The notes under the pieces were generated by a model. The model searched no databases. It saw only the letters and a list, made by a program, of their open reading frames with translations, and was not told where the DNA came from. Positions 41,579 through 50,468 of a stretch of 64,000 bases of DNA are shown piece after piece. The position numbers and the translations under genes were made by a program. Source of the stretch: Acidimicrobiia bacterium (GTDB lineage Bacteria > Acidobacteriota > Vicinamibacteria > Vicinamibacterales > SCN-69-37); NCBI GenBank assembly GCA_016871335.1, contig VFZF01000002.1:1-64000 (forward strand), given 5' to 3'. Every line of letters begins with the position of its first letter. The first letter of the stretch is position 1.

Positions 41579-44218
41579 TTATCGTCTGACTTCACGCCCG
41601 TGGTACACATCACCAGGAATGTGGTGGCCGGCGTAGACGCGGCTGAGCAGGTCGAACAACGCCGGGTCATAGGCGCGCAGGGAGTCGGGCGTCCACAGGC
41701 GTTCTCCGGTGGGCGCGTTCCACGCGTAGTTGGACCAGAACCACCACTGTGAGCCTTCGGCCCAGTACTCGGCGACGGTGTTCTCCGCGTAGTGCCCCTT
41801 GAAACGGCCCGCCGCCTTCGCGGCGTCGTACGCGCGCTGGATTTCGGCATGGAACGACGGGTCGGCCGTGCGGAGCGCGCTCATGACTCCGTGTGAGAAC
41901 TCGTGCACGAGGATGTGTTCACCGTAGTAACGCGTGCCGGGCACGCCGAGGATGTTCTCCTCCCCCGCCGTCGTGTATCGTCCGCCCAGACCACGTGCCC
42001 GTCGATTCCAGTATTCAGCGTCGGTCATCGAGGCAATACCGCCCGGCTGGTTGTACTGCTCGCGCTCGCGCGGCGTCAGACGACGGTCGTCGATCGCCGG
42101 CTTCCTGTAGTCGCGGTACTCGGGCAGGTCCGCCTGCCCCTGGAAGCGGCCAATGATGCCGACGCGGTAGCCCTGGCGCACCATCTCGGCGCGCACGTCG
42201 GGCCGCTTGAGCAGCATGTAGTTCACGATGTCGCGCGCCATCAGCAGCGCCGTGTCGTCGACCACGCCGGACGCGATGATGGGGATCCCAAACGCGTCCG
42301 TATGTTTTTCGTAGAACGGGTCCAGCTTCAAGGCGGCTGGTGGAGACCCAATGGTCCATGCGGCAAAGGAGGCGGCCAGCGGCTCGGTGACGCCGGGCTC
42401 GCCACATGGCGGAATCCGGAACGCGCCGATCCTCGACGAATAGTTGGTCGCGCCCGCACGGTAATAGTCGCCGACATACCAGATCGTGCAGTCGTCAATC
42501 GGGTCAATCGCGGTCTGCGTGTAGTCCTCCCACCGCAGTCCATACGTTTGTGCAGCCTCGCCTTCCGCGAGCACGGCCTCACGCAACCCCAGCACACCCG
42601 GCGGGTCGGTCGGGCGTCGCGCGGCAAATCGCTGGCCGGCAAAATGCGGCGTCCCGCCAAACGAGTACCCGATGCCGATGTTGCCGAACCGGTCCATCGC
42701 GGGACTCGCCATCCACCGATAAACACCATCGGGCGCGTACGTCCCCTGCTGATGCAGCCGTACCGACCGGTCCTCATTGACGCGGAACTCGTACCAGCGC
42801 ACGCCACCGGCCGCCGCGTCCGTGTTCACCGAGTGCACCGCCACGATCGATTCGTGGGTGGCGCCGCCATGTGACACGTGGCGATACACCACACGCGCCA
42901 TGAGCTTGTCACCCTGCGCATCCAGCCGGCGGTCCGTCCCCGGCTGCGGGACACAGGTCGTCAGCTGCCCGGCGCAGAGGTATTGATACGGCGCGACGGG
43001 AATCTTCGTCACTGGCGTCAGTCGCGTCTTCGACGGGTCCGCCCAGTCGACATGAAAATTCCACAGATACACGCCATCGTCATCCACGTCGCCCTTGAGC
43101 TGTGAACCACCGGTGGCGAGCACCGGATTCGGCGCACCCGGAGGCGGCAGACGTGTACCGTCGAGATCGGCGTTGTTGAGGAAGTTGACGTCGTTGATGA
43201 TGAGGCACTGCTCGGTGGCAGGCTCGCCGCGCAACATCCGCTGGCGGTCGACCACACACGCGTGTTTCTCAATCACTTCATCGCCCGTGCTCGTCGGCAC
43301 GTAGTACCCATCGGGCCACACCGCAGGACGCGGGTAGTCCGGAAACAGGGGCCGCAGGAACTCATACCGGTAGTACTCCCCGAGCGGGTCGTCGGTCACG
43401 CTGATCGCGTAACACATCGAATAGGGGCCGGTGGCTGGGGCAGGTTGGGTGGGGTTGGGTGACGGTTGAGGCGGGTTGGGTTGGGTCGGGTTGGGTGGTG
43501 AGGGTGGCATCCTGGTGGCGGCGCCGGGTTGGCCGGTGACGCCCGGGGTGCTGACGATGGCGCGATCGGATGCTGACGGCACGGGTGGCTGATCGGCACG
43601 CGCCGCACTGCGGCGGAAAATCGGCATGACGATGAGCCAGCGGTTGGCGAGCTGGTCGTACCGCACGACCGTGTCGCCGTTGTTGCGCGCGTCGCAGGTG
43701 CCGGTGAAGCCGGCGAACACGGTGTTGTTGGGCGCGGATCCCCACAGCACCTTTCCCTGTTTGTCCCACACGGCCATACGTGTGTTCACCGAGGCCATGA
43801 CGTGTCGAGACCCGACGGCCAGACTGTTGTCCGACGGATTGCGGAGGGCGCCGGGTCCCTGCTGACCTTCGAAGCTGACACCGAGACCTTCGAACTGCCG
43901 CACCAACTCCGGGGCCAGGCCCGTGCCCATGGTGGTTTGCTCGATGGCGGCGCCGGCCGCGTTTTTCGGCGCTTCAGCCGGCTTGCCTGTCGGGGCCGGC
44001 GGGGCCTGCATTTCTCCAGCATCGCTGGCTCCGGCAGAGGCCGGAGCGTCACCGGCCGTCAACGCATCCAGGCGAGGCGATCGATCGTGAGCCAGCGCCG
44101 GCCGCACCGTAGCGCCGCGCACGGCAGAGGGCACGTCCGCGGTCAAGGTGCGCGCCGCCGGCGCGGTGCCGGCCAGGACCAGGGCTATGCCAGACAGCAA
44201 CATCCAGGAGGGTTTCAT
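41579..44218 (-). CDS. Exported two-domain protein: propeller-like N-terminus fused to an HExxH metallopeptidase-like domain
   Basis: 879 aa. Signal peptide 1-22. Residues about 105-605 resemble an extracellular propeller/sorting-type domain (GPGALRNPSDNSLAVGSRHVMASVN, RYDQLANRWLIVMP, SMASPAMDRFGNIGIGYS-like blocks, DYTQTAIDPIDDCTIWYVGDYY). Residues about 620-879 form a zincin-like domain with HILVHEFSHGVM (H772, E773, H776) and a downstream NTVAEYWAEGSQWWFW, where the E-Y-W-A-E segment could give the third ligand. A Pro/Gln/Asn linker (about 240-265) is encoded by a GGTTGGGT array. I know of homologues of the C-terminal half as separate proteins in other phyla; the fusion is unusual to me. 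Function unknown. Confidence 0.7.
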   Translation of the reverse strand: MKPSWMLLSGIALVLAGTAPAARTLTADVPSAVRGATVRPALAHDRSPRLDALTAGDAPASAGASDAGEMQAPPAPTGKPAEAPKNAAGAAIEQTTMGTGLAPELVRQFEGLGVSFEGQQGPGALRNPSDNSLAVGSRHVMASVNTRMAVWDKQGKVLWGSAPNNTVFAGFTGTCDARNNGDTVVRYDQLANRWLIVMPIFRRSAARADQPPVPSASDRAIVSTPGVTGQPGAATRMPPSPPNPTQPNPPQPSPNPTQPAPATGPYSMCYAISVTDDPLGEYYRYEFLRPLFPDYPRPAVWPDGYYVPTSTGDEVIEKHACVVDRQRMLRGEPATEQCLIINDVNFLNNADLDGTRLPPPGAPNPVLATGGSQLKGDVDDDGVYLWNFHVDWADPSKTRLTPVTKIPVAPYQYLCAGQLTTCVPQPGTDRRLDAQGDKLMARVVYRHVSHGGATHESIVAVHSVNTDAAAGGVRWYEFRVNEDRSVRLHQQGTYAPDGVYRWMASPAMDRFGNIGIGYSFGGTPHFAGQRFAARRPTDPPGVLGLREAVLAEGEAAQTYGLRWEDYTQTAIDPIDDCTIWYVGDYYRAGATNYSSRIGAFRIPPCGEPGVTEPLAASFAAWTIGSPPAALKLDPFYEKHTDAFGIPIIASGVVDDTALLMARDIVNYMLLKRPDVRAEMVRQGYRVGIIGRFQGQADLPEYRDYRKPAIDDRRLTPREREQYNQPGGIASMTDAEYWNRRARGLGGRYTTAGEENILGVPGTRYYGEHILVHEFSHGVMSALRTADPSFHAEIQRAYDAAKAAGRFKGHYAENTVAEYWAEGSQWWFWSNYAWNAPTGERLWTPDSLRAYDPALFDLLSRVYAGHHIPGDVYHGREVRR
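43437..43510. repeat. GGTTGGG array inside the zincin-fusion gene
   Basis: GGTTGGG/TGGGGTT/GGGTGAC words encode the PPNPTQPNPPQPSPNPTQ linker on the minus strand. Confidence 0.8.
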
Positions 44219-44249
44219 GCGGGGGAGTGTGGCACAACACAGGCCTACC

Positions 44250-44428
44250 GGGGTTCATGGTTCATCGGTTCATGGTTCATGGTGCTGTTCCGGGAACCAA
44301 GGTTCCGGGTGCGGGGTTCATGGTGCGAGGTCGGTGCTCGGGTTCCGGCAGCACGGGAACCCAACACCCTGAACCACGAGCCCAGCACCCAGAACGGCAC
44401 CGATGAACCATGAACCGATGAACCATGA
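44250..44428. repeat. Foldback word-repeat element
   Basis: GGTTCAT/GGTTCATC words at 44250-44284 and their inverted counterpart ATGAACC/GATGAACC at 44398-44428 flank GAACCC/GCACCCA words. The 214-bp gap between the zincin-fusion start and the FGGY stop holds nothing else. Confidence 0.75.
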
Positions 44429-44432
44429 ACGT

Positions 44433-45959
44433 TCAACGCGCCCCACGTGCAGTCTTTTCAAACTCCGCATACCGCCCTCGAAGTGCGCGGTAGATCTCGA
44501 CTGCCTCGGGCCGAGGTGTCAGCGCCCTTCCTGCGGGCTGACCGAGGTCGCGCGTCACGTCGTGCCACGACAGCGGCTCGCCCGATGCGGCGGCGTCGGC
44601 GTGCCAGGCCCGCAGGGCGGCGCCGAGGCAGGCGGAGTTGCCGACCTGCAGCCGCCTGACGCGGGCGTTGAAGACGTCGGCCATGACCTGCAGGATGTCG
44701 TCGTTGACCGCGGCACCGCCGGTGGCGTGGATGTCACGCACGTCCACCCCCATCCAGGCGGAGTGGTTGGCCATCGCCATCATCTGCGCCTCGACCACCG
44801 CGCGGACATTCGCGGAGGCGTCGGCCGGATCCAGCTCGCGCCGATGCACACCGGGTTCGCGGACGTCGGGCGTGATCTCCGGATCAAACCACGGCAGCAT
44901 CAGCCGCCCGTGATTGCCCGGCGGTGTCGATCGGAGCGCGGCGGACACACCGGCCCAATCAAGGCCGTACTCGTCGCGCACCCGTTCGCGCGCGAGCGAG
45001 CCGTTCTTGAACACCGTGATGCCCATGAAGTCGCCGGTCGGCGCTCCGAAGACATGGCCGGTACCGCCGTTGTCCACGCGTGGCTCGCGCATCAGTCCGA
45101 AGATGGTGTCGCTGGTGCCCAGCGATACGGCCACACGCCCTTCCTCAATGAGGCCCGTGCCAATCAGACTCGACGGATTGTCCCCGGTCCAGACCACGAC
45201 TCGCGCAGCTGGGAGGCCGAAACGCGTCCGCCAGTGAGGCGCCACAGTCCCGATCACGGTATCGGCCGGCACGATCAGCGGCAATCGCGTCGCCAGGCCG
45301 GGGGCAGTCGCCTCCACGGCGTCAGGCCACCACGCACGCGTGGCCAGGTCCATGAGGTTCATGCCGCTCGCGTCACCGGGTTCGAGCGGCGCGTCACTTC
45401 CGATCAACTGCGACGCCAGAAACGAGCTGACCAGATGCACTCTCGTCGTCTCCGCGTACGCGTGCGGATCGGTCTCGGAGAACTTCCGGATCTGCGGCCC
45501 GGTGAACCGCTCGAACACCCGGGACCCCGTGCGTGCAGCCACCACGGCCGCCCCACCAAGCGCCGCGGTGATTTCGGCGCACTCATCGCGGGTACTTGTG
45601 TCCATCCAGATCGGTGCCACGGCCCGCGAAAAGCCACCGTCAGCCGCGAGATACACACTGCCGTGCTGTTGCGCGGCGCCGGAGATGGCGCACAACGTGG
45701 AGAGATCCTGCCCACGTGCCGCAAGCGCCGAGAGCATCTGCTCCAGCGCGTCCACCCACATCGCCGGCGGCGACACCGCAACCGCGGGATCGTCCGACGG
45801 CAGCACGCCGTGGCGGGTGCCATATTTCGGCAGTGCGTCATCAAAGACGATGGCGTGCTCCCACGCCACAGACGCGCAACCGTCCGCCACACGGACAAGG
45901 ACCGCGGACAAACTCTGCGTCGAACTATCCAAGCCCAAGTAGGACTGGGGACTGCTCAC
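44433..45959 (-). CDS. FGGY-family carbohydrate kinase (xylulokinase-like)
   Basis: 508 aa from a GTG at 45959 that overlaps the Gfo/Idh stop (GTGA). N-terminal SYLGLDSSTQSLSAVLV is the phosphate-1/ATP loop; SGAAQQHGSVYL resembles the xylulokinase substrate loop; APIWMDTSTRDECAEI and SLGTSDTIFGLM are conserved; DIHATGGAAVNDDILQVMADV is the FGGY C-terminal signature and adenosine-binding loop. It phosphorylates a ketopentose or related sugar after dehydrogenation/isomerisation; coupling with the Gfo/Idh enzyme suggests a two-step catabolic unit. Confidence 0.9.
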   Translation of the reverse strand: MSSPQSYLGLDSSTQSLSAVLVRVADGCASVAWEHAIVFDDALPKYGTRHGVLPSDDPAVAVSPPAMWVDALEQMLSALAARGQDLSTLCAISGAAQQHGSVYLAADGGFSRAVAPIWMDTSTRDECAEITAALGGAAVVAARTGSRVFERFTGPQIRKFSETDPHAYAETTRVHLVSSFLASQLIGSDAPLEPGDASGMNLMDLATRAWWPDAVEATAPGLATRLPLIVPADTVIGTVAPHWRTRFGLPAARVVVWTGDNPSSLIGTGLIEEGRVAVSLGTSDTIFGLMREPRVDNGGTGHVFGAPTGDFMGITVFKNGSLARERVRDEYGLDWAGVSAALRSTPPGNHGRLMLPWFDPEITPDVREPGVHRRELDPADASANVRAVVEAQMMAMANHSAWMGVDVRDIHATGGAAVNDDILQVMADVFNARVRRLQVGNSACLGAALRAWHADAAASGEPLSWHDVTRDLGQPAGRALTPRPEAVEIYRALRGRYAEFEKTARGAR

Positions 45960-46963
45960 ACGGCTTCCCAGCGGCCGGACTGTGCCGATCGGAACACAGC
46001 GTCGATGATCTCCATGTTGCGAACGGACATTTCGAGCGGGTACGGCGGCGGGGTCCTGGTCAGGATGGCTTTTGACAACTCATCCCCCTGGATGCGGTAC
46101 TGGTCGCACGTCTCACACGACAACGTCTCGATGTGCCCCCCCGACAAATCTCCGCCGTCGTCCATCCACACGCGGCAGGGACGGTCATTGGGCGCGTTGA
46201 ACGGAATCTCCACTTCCAGTCGTTTCCGGGTACCGAGAATCTGCACACGCTGATACGGCACCACACGGGTGCTGCACAACCCAATCGCCTGCCCCTTCGG
46301 ATAGTCGAGGATCATCGACGTGAGGATGTCCACGCCTGACACCGGATCACGCTCCAGCGTTCCCATCACACGCGTGGGCTCGGCGCCAAACGCCATGCGC
46401 GACGTGATGATGAGGTAACACCCGATGTCCATCAGGCCGCCACCGCCCCACTCGGCCACGTTCCTGATATTCGAGGCATCGTCGCTGTAGTAACTGAAGA
46501 CGCCGCTGTACCCACGCACCTCGCCAATCGCGCCGGATCGACAGAGCTCCACCACGCGTTGCCACTGCGGGTGCGTCCAGACCATGAAGGCTTCCTGAAT
46601 GGTGACGCCCGTGCGATCACGAATCGCGAGCAGTTCGCGGGACTCCGCAGCGTTCAGCCCGATCGGCTTCTCGCACAACACGTGTTTGCCGGCTTCGGCC
46701 GCTGCCTTCGTCCACGGCAGATGCAGGTGATTCGGCAGGGGGTTGTAGATCGCGTCCACGTCCGGATCCGCAATCAGCGCCTCATAGGAACCGTGGGCCT
46801 TCGGAATGCCGAGTCGCGTCGCCATCGCGCGCGCCTTCTGCCCATCCCGAGACGCCATGGCGACCACCGCGGTGTGTGCGCCGCCCTGCATCGCCGGAAT
46901 CACCTTCTCCACCGCGATTTTCGCGGCGCCCAGCACACCCCATCTCACTCGTGAATCACTCAT
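45956..46963 (-). CDS. Gfo/Idh/MocA-family dehydrogenase, cytoplasmic
   Basis: 335 aa from the ATG at 46963. VRWGVLGAAKIAVEKVIPAM is the Rossmann start; CEKPIGLNAAES carries the EKP lysine; GGGGLMDIGCYLIITSRMAFG matches the D-xylose dehydrogenase-like (dimeric dihydrodiol dehydrogenase) group with Asp/Tyr catalytic residues. No signal peptide, in contrast to the exported homologue at 11904. It lies first on the minus strand, followed by the FGGY kinase. Confidence 0.9.
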   Translation of the reverse strand: MSDSRVRWGVLGAAKIAVEKVIPAMQGGAHTAVVAMASRDGQKARAMATRLGIPKAHGSYEALIADPDVDAIYNPLPNHLHLPWTKAAAEAGKHVLCEKPIGLNAAESRELLAIRDRTGVTIQEAFMVWTHPQWQRVVELCRSGAIGEVRGYSGVFSYYSDDASNIRNVAEWGGGGLMDIGCYLIITSRMAFGAEPTRVMGTLERDPVSGVDILTSMILDYPKGQAIGLCSTRVVPYQRVQILGTRKRLEVEIPFNAPNDRPCRVWMDDGGDLSGGHIETLSCETCDQYRIQGDELSKAILTRTPPPYPLEMSVRNMEIIDAVFRSAQSGRWEAV

Positions 46964-47103
46964 CCTGGCATCCTGCGTCGAGAAGGGAATCCACATCATG
47001 GAGAACGTTGAGGGAGCGGCGTGGTTCACCCATCTACGGCGTTATCTTGCCCCATTTTCGACAGCCGTGCGAAGTCTGGTAGGCTTCGTGCGGAGGATCC
47101 ACC

Positions 47104-47577
47104 GTGCGACGACTGGTGATGACAACCGGAGTGCTGCTGATGGCAATGAGCGGGAGCGGAATGGCACAGGGGCAGTTGCCCACCAGACGTGTGCTCACGT
47201 TGGAGGCGGCCACGCGCGCCGCCAACGCGGCCGAAGCCGAAGCGCGCAGGAACAACTGGGCGGTGTCGATCGCCGTGCTCGACGATGCGGGGCACCTGAT
47301 CGTGTTCCGGCGCATGGACGGCGCGAAACTTGTCGCGACCGACATCGCCATCCGCAAGGCGAGGACGGCGGTCTATTTCCAGGGCGAGACCAAGGCGCTC
47401 GAGGCCGAGGTGGCCGGAGGCCGCACGGCGCTGCTGCCCATCGAGGGCTTCATGCCGCTCGAAGGCGGCGTGCCGATCACGTCAAGTGGTCAACTCGTCG
47501 GCGCCATCGGCGTCAGTGGTGTCACCGGCGCGCAGGACGCACAATGCGCACTCGCCGGGGCCGCTGTGATCAAATAA
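47104..47577 (+). CDS. GlcG/HbpS-like (DUF336) protein, exported
   Basis: 157 aa from a GTG at 47104 with GGAGG 8 nt upstream. Signal peptide about 1-22, then the GlcG/PduO-C/HbpS fold: VLTLEAATRAANAAEAEARRNN, VAVLDDAGHLIVFRRMDGAK-like core (AVLDDAGHLIVFRRMDGA), ATDIAIRKARTAVYF and the glycine-rich end LVGAIGVSGVTGAQDAQCA. Members bind haem or cobalamin or have unknown roles. Divergent from the Gfo/Idh gene across 140 bp. Confidence 0.85.
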   Translation: MRRLVMTTGVLLMAMSGSGMAQGQLPTRRVLTLEAATRAANAAEAEARRNNWAVSIAVLDDAGHLIVFRRMDGAKLVATDIAIRKARTAVYFQGETKALEAEVAGGRTALLPIEGFMPLEGGVPITSSGQLVGAIGVSGVTGAQDAQCALAGAAVIK

Positions 47578-47580
47578 TCG

Positions 47581-47668
47581 TTCACAACGAGACGTGGAGG
47601 GTTGAGAGGTTTCTCTCCAGAGTTCTTTCCTTCAAGAAGAACCTCCCAGCCCTCCACGTCTCGCTGTG
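47581..47668. repeat. Inverted-repeat family 3, long copy between convergent genes
   Basis: TTCACAACGAGACGTGGAGG ... CCTCCACGTCTCGCTGTGA with extended pairing of GAGAGGTT-like and AACCTCCC segments, followed by T8. It separates the GlcG-like and M20 genes, which converge. Confidence 0.82.
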
Positions 47669-47678
47669 ATTTTTTTTG

Positions 47679-48971
47679 TCAGGCTCCCGCGAGCGACAGG
47701 AGTGTCGCGAGCGCGATTTCGATGCCGCGCAGACTCGGCACTTTGTCGACCGAGATCCATTCGTCGAGCGCATGGGCGCGGCCGCCGCGTCCGCCCGAGT
47801 CCACGGTGATCGCCGGGATGCCGAGGCTGATCGGGATGTTCGAGTCGGTGCTGCTCCAGCTGTAGGTCGGGCGGCCGCCCGCAGCGCGGATCGAGGCCGA
47901 CGCGATCTGCACAATCGTGGAAGTGATGGGCGTCTCGCCCGAGGGACGATCGCCGATGAGCGTGATGTCGGCGGTGATCGGTCCCTGCGCGGTCGACCGG
48001 GCCTTGTTTTCCTCCTGCACGGCCTCACTGATGAGCGACATCAGGCTCTCGTCGAGCTTCTTGAGTTCGGCCGGCGACTCGGAGCGCATGTCAAGTTCCA
48101 TCCAGGTTTCAAACGGAATCGAATTCACCGACGTCCCGCCGCCGACAACGCCGACGCTGTAGGTGGTCTTCGGCTTGTCCGGCACCTTCAGGGTGCCGAA
48201 CTTCTGCATCGCGCCGGCCATCGCAAACGCCGGGTTGACGAGTCCGAACGCACCGTAACTGTGGCCACCCGGCCCCTTGAACGTGACGCGATACCGGCGG
48301 CTGCCTACGCCACCGTGCGTGATGTTCGCGCCGCCACCCGCGCCATCCACGGAAATGAACATCTGGATGCGGTCCTTGTACTTGCCTTTCCCGAACAGGT
48401 ACTTCACGCCGCGCAGGTCGCCCTGCCCTTCCTCGCCGACGTTGCCGATAAAGAGGATGTCGCTCTGCGTCCGGATGTTCGCCTCGTTCATCGCGCGAAT
48501 CATCGCGAGCAACACCGCCAGCGACCGGGTGTCATCACCGATGCCCGGCGCCGACAAGCGCATGTCTTCGCGCGTCACCGTCACGTCGGTCCCTTCAGGG
48601 AACACCGTATCAAGGTGTGCGGCCACGGCGATGAGTGGTCCGCCACCCGTGCCCCGCCACAGGCCCATGACGTTGCCCTCTTCGTCCTGCTCGACGTCGG
48701 CCAGACCCGACGCGCGCAACATCTCGAGATATTTTCTTGCGCGCTGCTCTTCCTTGAAGGGCGGCGCCGGAATTTCCGTCAGCGTGATGATTTCTTCGAT
48801 CAGGCGATCGTGGTCGCGGTCAAGAATCGCGAGCGCCTTCCGGAACCCCTCACTCGCCCGCACCGTCGCAATCGTCGCGTCATACGTGTTCGGAGTCTGG
48901 GCGCTCACCGCTGCGCTCACACCGAGAACCACGGCCAGCACTGCTACAGAAGACATCAATCGAGGTTGCAT
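47679..48971 (-). CDS. Exported M20-family metallopeptidase
   Basis: 430 aa. Signal peptide to about 26 (VSAAVSAQ). Zinc site: AVAAHLDTVFPEGTD (His and Asp), APGIGDDTRSLAVLLAM (bridging Asp), GNVGEEGQGDLRG (catalytic Glu and ligand Glu) and a C-terminal VDSGGRGGRAHALDEWIS with the last His, all as in the M20 tripeptidase/PepT-like group. The dimerisation domain (about 215-320) starts at THGGVGSRRYRVTFKGPGGHS. A periplasmic di- or tripeptidase is likely. An ATG five codons downstream is an alternative start. Confidence 0.88.
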   Translation of the reverse strand: MQPRLMSSVAVLAVVLGVSAAVSAQTPNTYDATIATVRASEGFRKALAILDRDHDRLIEEIITLTEIPAPPFKEEQRARKYLEMLRASGLADVEQDEEGNVMGLWRGTGGGPLIAVAAHLDTVFPEGTDVTVTREDMRLSAPGIGDDTRSLAVLLAMIRAMNEANIRTQSDILFIGNVGEEGQGDLRGVKYLFGKGKYKDRIQMFISVDGAGGGANITHGGVGSRRYRVTFKGPGGHSYGAFGLVNPAFAMAGAMQKFGTLKVPDKPKTTYSVGVVGGGTSVNSIPFETWMELDMRSESPAELKKLDESLMSLISEAVQEENKARSTAQGPITADITLIGDRPSGETPITSTIVQIASASIRAAGGRPTYSWSSTDSNIPISLGIPAITVDSGGRGGRAHALDEWISVDKVPSLRGIEIALATLLSLAGA

Positions 48972-48983
48972 CCACCCATCATA

Positions 48984-49041
48984 CGGTGGGCTGATGGGCA
49001 GGTGGGCAGATGGGCAGCCGCCCAGTTGCCCAACCGCTCAG
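48984..49041. repeat. 8-bp array, GGGCAGRT type, with foldback
   Basis: GGGCAGGT, GGGCAGAT and GGGCAGCC words pass into the complementary GCCCAGTT and GCCCAACC words, so the array can fold on itself. It spans the gap before the DUF1501 stop. Confidence 0.7.
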
Positions 49042-50468
49042 GCCAGGATTTCCCGGATGACGCGACCATGCACGTCGGTGAGCCGCATGTCGCGGCCGTT
49101 GAAACGGTAGGTGGATTTTTCGTAGTCGATGCCCATCAGGTGCTGGATGGTTGCGTGCAGTTCGTAGATCGACTTCGGGTTCTCCGCAGCCGCGTACCCG
49201 TAGTGGTCCGTGGCCCCCACGACGGTGCCGCCTTTGACGCCGCCGCCGGCAAGCCACACGCTGAAGCCCTTGTTGTTGTGGTCGCGGCCATCCATGCGCT
49301 CGGAAATCGGCAGCCGCCCGAACTCGCCGTGCCACACGATCAACGTCTCATCAAACATGCCGCGGCTCTTCAGGTCCTTGATGAGGCCCGCGAGCGGCTT
49401 GTCCGTCTCTGCGCAGTGGAGTCCGTGATTGCCCTTGAGATCCCAGTGGGCATCCCAGCTCGGCTCGAAGTTGCCTCCGCCGGAAAAGATCTGCACGTAC
49501 CGGACGCCGCGCTCGACAAGACGCCGGGCCATCAGGGCCTGACGGCCGAAATAGTCCGTCGGTTCGACACCGACGCCGTACAGATTCTTCGTCGCGTCGG
49601 ATTCCCGGCTGATGTCAATCGCCTCCGGTGCGTGGGTCTGCATCCGGAACGCGAGCTCGTACGAGTAGACACGCGTGGACAGTTCCGTGTCGAGCGGATG
49701 ATTGTCGCCGTACTTCTCGTTCATCTCATGCAGCATGCGGAGCCAGCGCCGCTGCTCGTCCTCGGTGCGGTCTGCCGGCGGCTTGAGATCCACAATCGGC
49801 GACCCCGTGTCGCGTATCTGCGTGCCCTGATACGCCGCCGGCAGGTAGCCGTTCGACCAGTTGGGTGGCCCGTTGATCGGACCGCCACGGTGATCGGTGA
49901 ACACGATGAACCCGGGGAGATTCTGGTTTTCGCTGCCGAGCCCGTACGTGACCCAACTGCCCACGCTCGGGCTGCCCGCCAGGATCGTCCCGGTGTTCAT
50001 CTGAAACAAGGCAGGCCCGTGTGCGGGGCTCACGCCGTACATCGAGCGAATCAGCGCGATGTCGTCCACATGCTCGGCCATGTGCGGAAACAGCTCCGAC
50101 ACCGCGATGCCTGACTGGCCGTGTTTCCTGAACGTCCAGGGTGACGGCATCAACCCGCCGGGGTTGCCCATGACCGTCCGCACCTCCCCCACCCCCTGCA
50201 TCGTCTCGCCCTGCCACTTGACGAGATCGGGTTTGGGATCCCAGGTGTCGATGTGGCTGACGCCGCCGTAACAGAAGATCGAGATGACGGCCTTCGCCCT
50301 GGCCGGAATGGTCGGCGCCTTCGGCGCGAGGGGATTACGCGGCTGTTGACCGAGCAGGTCGGCAAACGCGAGGCCGGCGACGCCGCCGCCGAGCCGTCCC
50401 AGCAGTTCGCGCCGGGACCACAGCATCCTTTCAGTGTGTGGGTGGTGTGGGTGGCGTGGGTCGCTCAT
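49038..50468 (-). CDS. DUF1501 protein, Tat-exported
   Basis: 476 aa. A twin-arginine signal WSRRELLGRLGGGVAGLAF follows a His/Pro-rich N-terminus (PRHPHHPHTER) encoded by a 9-bp array. The DUF1501 (sulfatase-like alkaline phosphatase fold) features are CYGGVSHIDTWDPKPDLV, VSELFPHMAEHVDDIALIRSM, GRQALMARRLVERGVRYVQIF, DETLIVWHGEFGRLPI and GRDHNNKGFSVWLAGGG. Its ATG overlaps the PSD1 stop (ATGA). The DUF1501/PSD1 pair is widespread in Planctomycetota and Acidobacteriota; its reaction is not established to my knowledge. Confidence 0.9.
   Translation of the reverse strand: MSDPRHPHHPHTERMLWSRRELLGRLGGGVAGLAFADLLGQQPRNPLAPKAPTIPARAKAVISIFCYGGVSHIDTWDPKPDLVKWQGETMQGVGEVRTVMGNPGGLMPSPWTFRKHGQSGIAVSELFPHMAEHVDDIALIRSMYGVSPAHGPALFQMNTGTILAGSPSVGSWVTYGLGSENQNLPGFIVFTDHRGGPINGPPNWSNGYLPAAYQGTQIRDTGSPIVDLKPPADRTEDEQRRWLRMLHEMNEKYGDNHPLDTELSTRVYSYELAFRMQTHAPEAIDISRESDATKNLYGVGVEPTDYFGRQALMARRLVERGVRYVQIFSGGGNFEPSWDAHWDLKGNHGLHCAETDKPLAGLIKDLKSRGMFDETLIVWHGEFGRLPISERMDGRDHNNKGFSVWLAGGGVKGGTVVGATDHYGYAAAENPKSIYELHATIQHLMGIDYEKSTYRFNGRDMRLTDVHGRVIREILA
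50434..50462. repeat. 9-bp array, GTGTGGGTG type, in the DUF1501 5' end
   Basis: About three GTGTGGGTG/GCGTGGGTC units encode the His/Pro-rich start of the protein on the minus strand. Confidence 0.65.

Noticed and set aside
44403-46253. 616-codon plus-strand frame opposite the FGGY kinase
   Set aside because: Begins in a repeat array and runs antisense to a kinase with intact motifs.
47676-50114. 812-codon plus-strand frame opposite the M20 and DUF1501 genes
   Set aside because: Spans two unrelated genes and their gap on the other strand; composition is that of antisense sequence.
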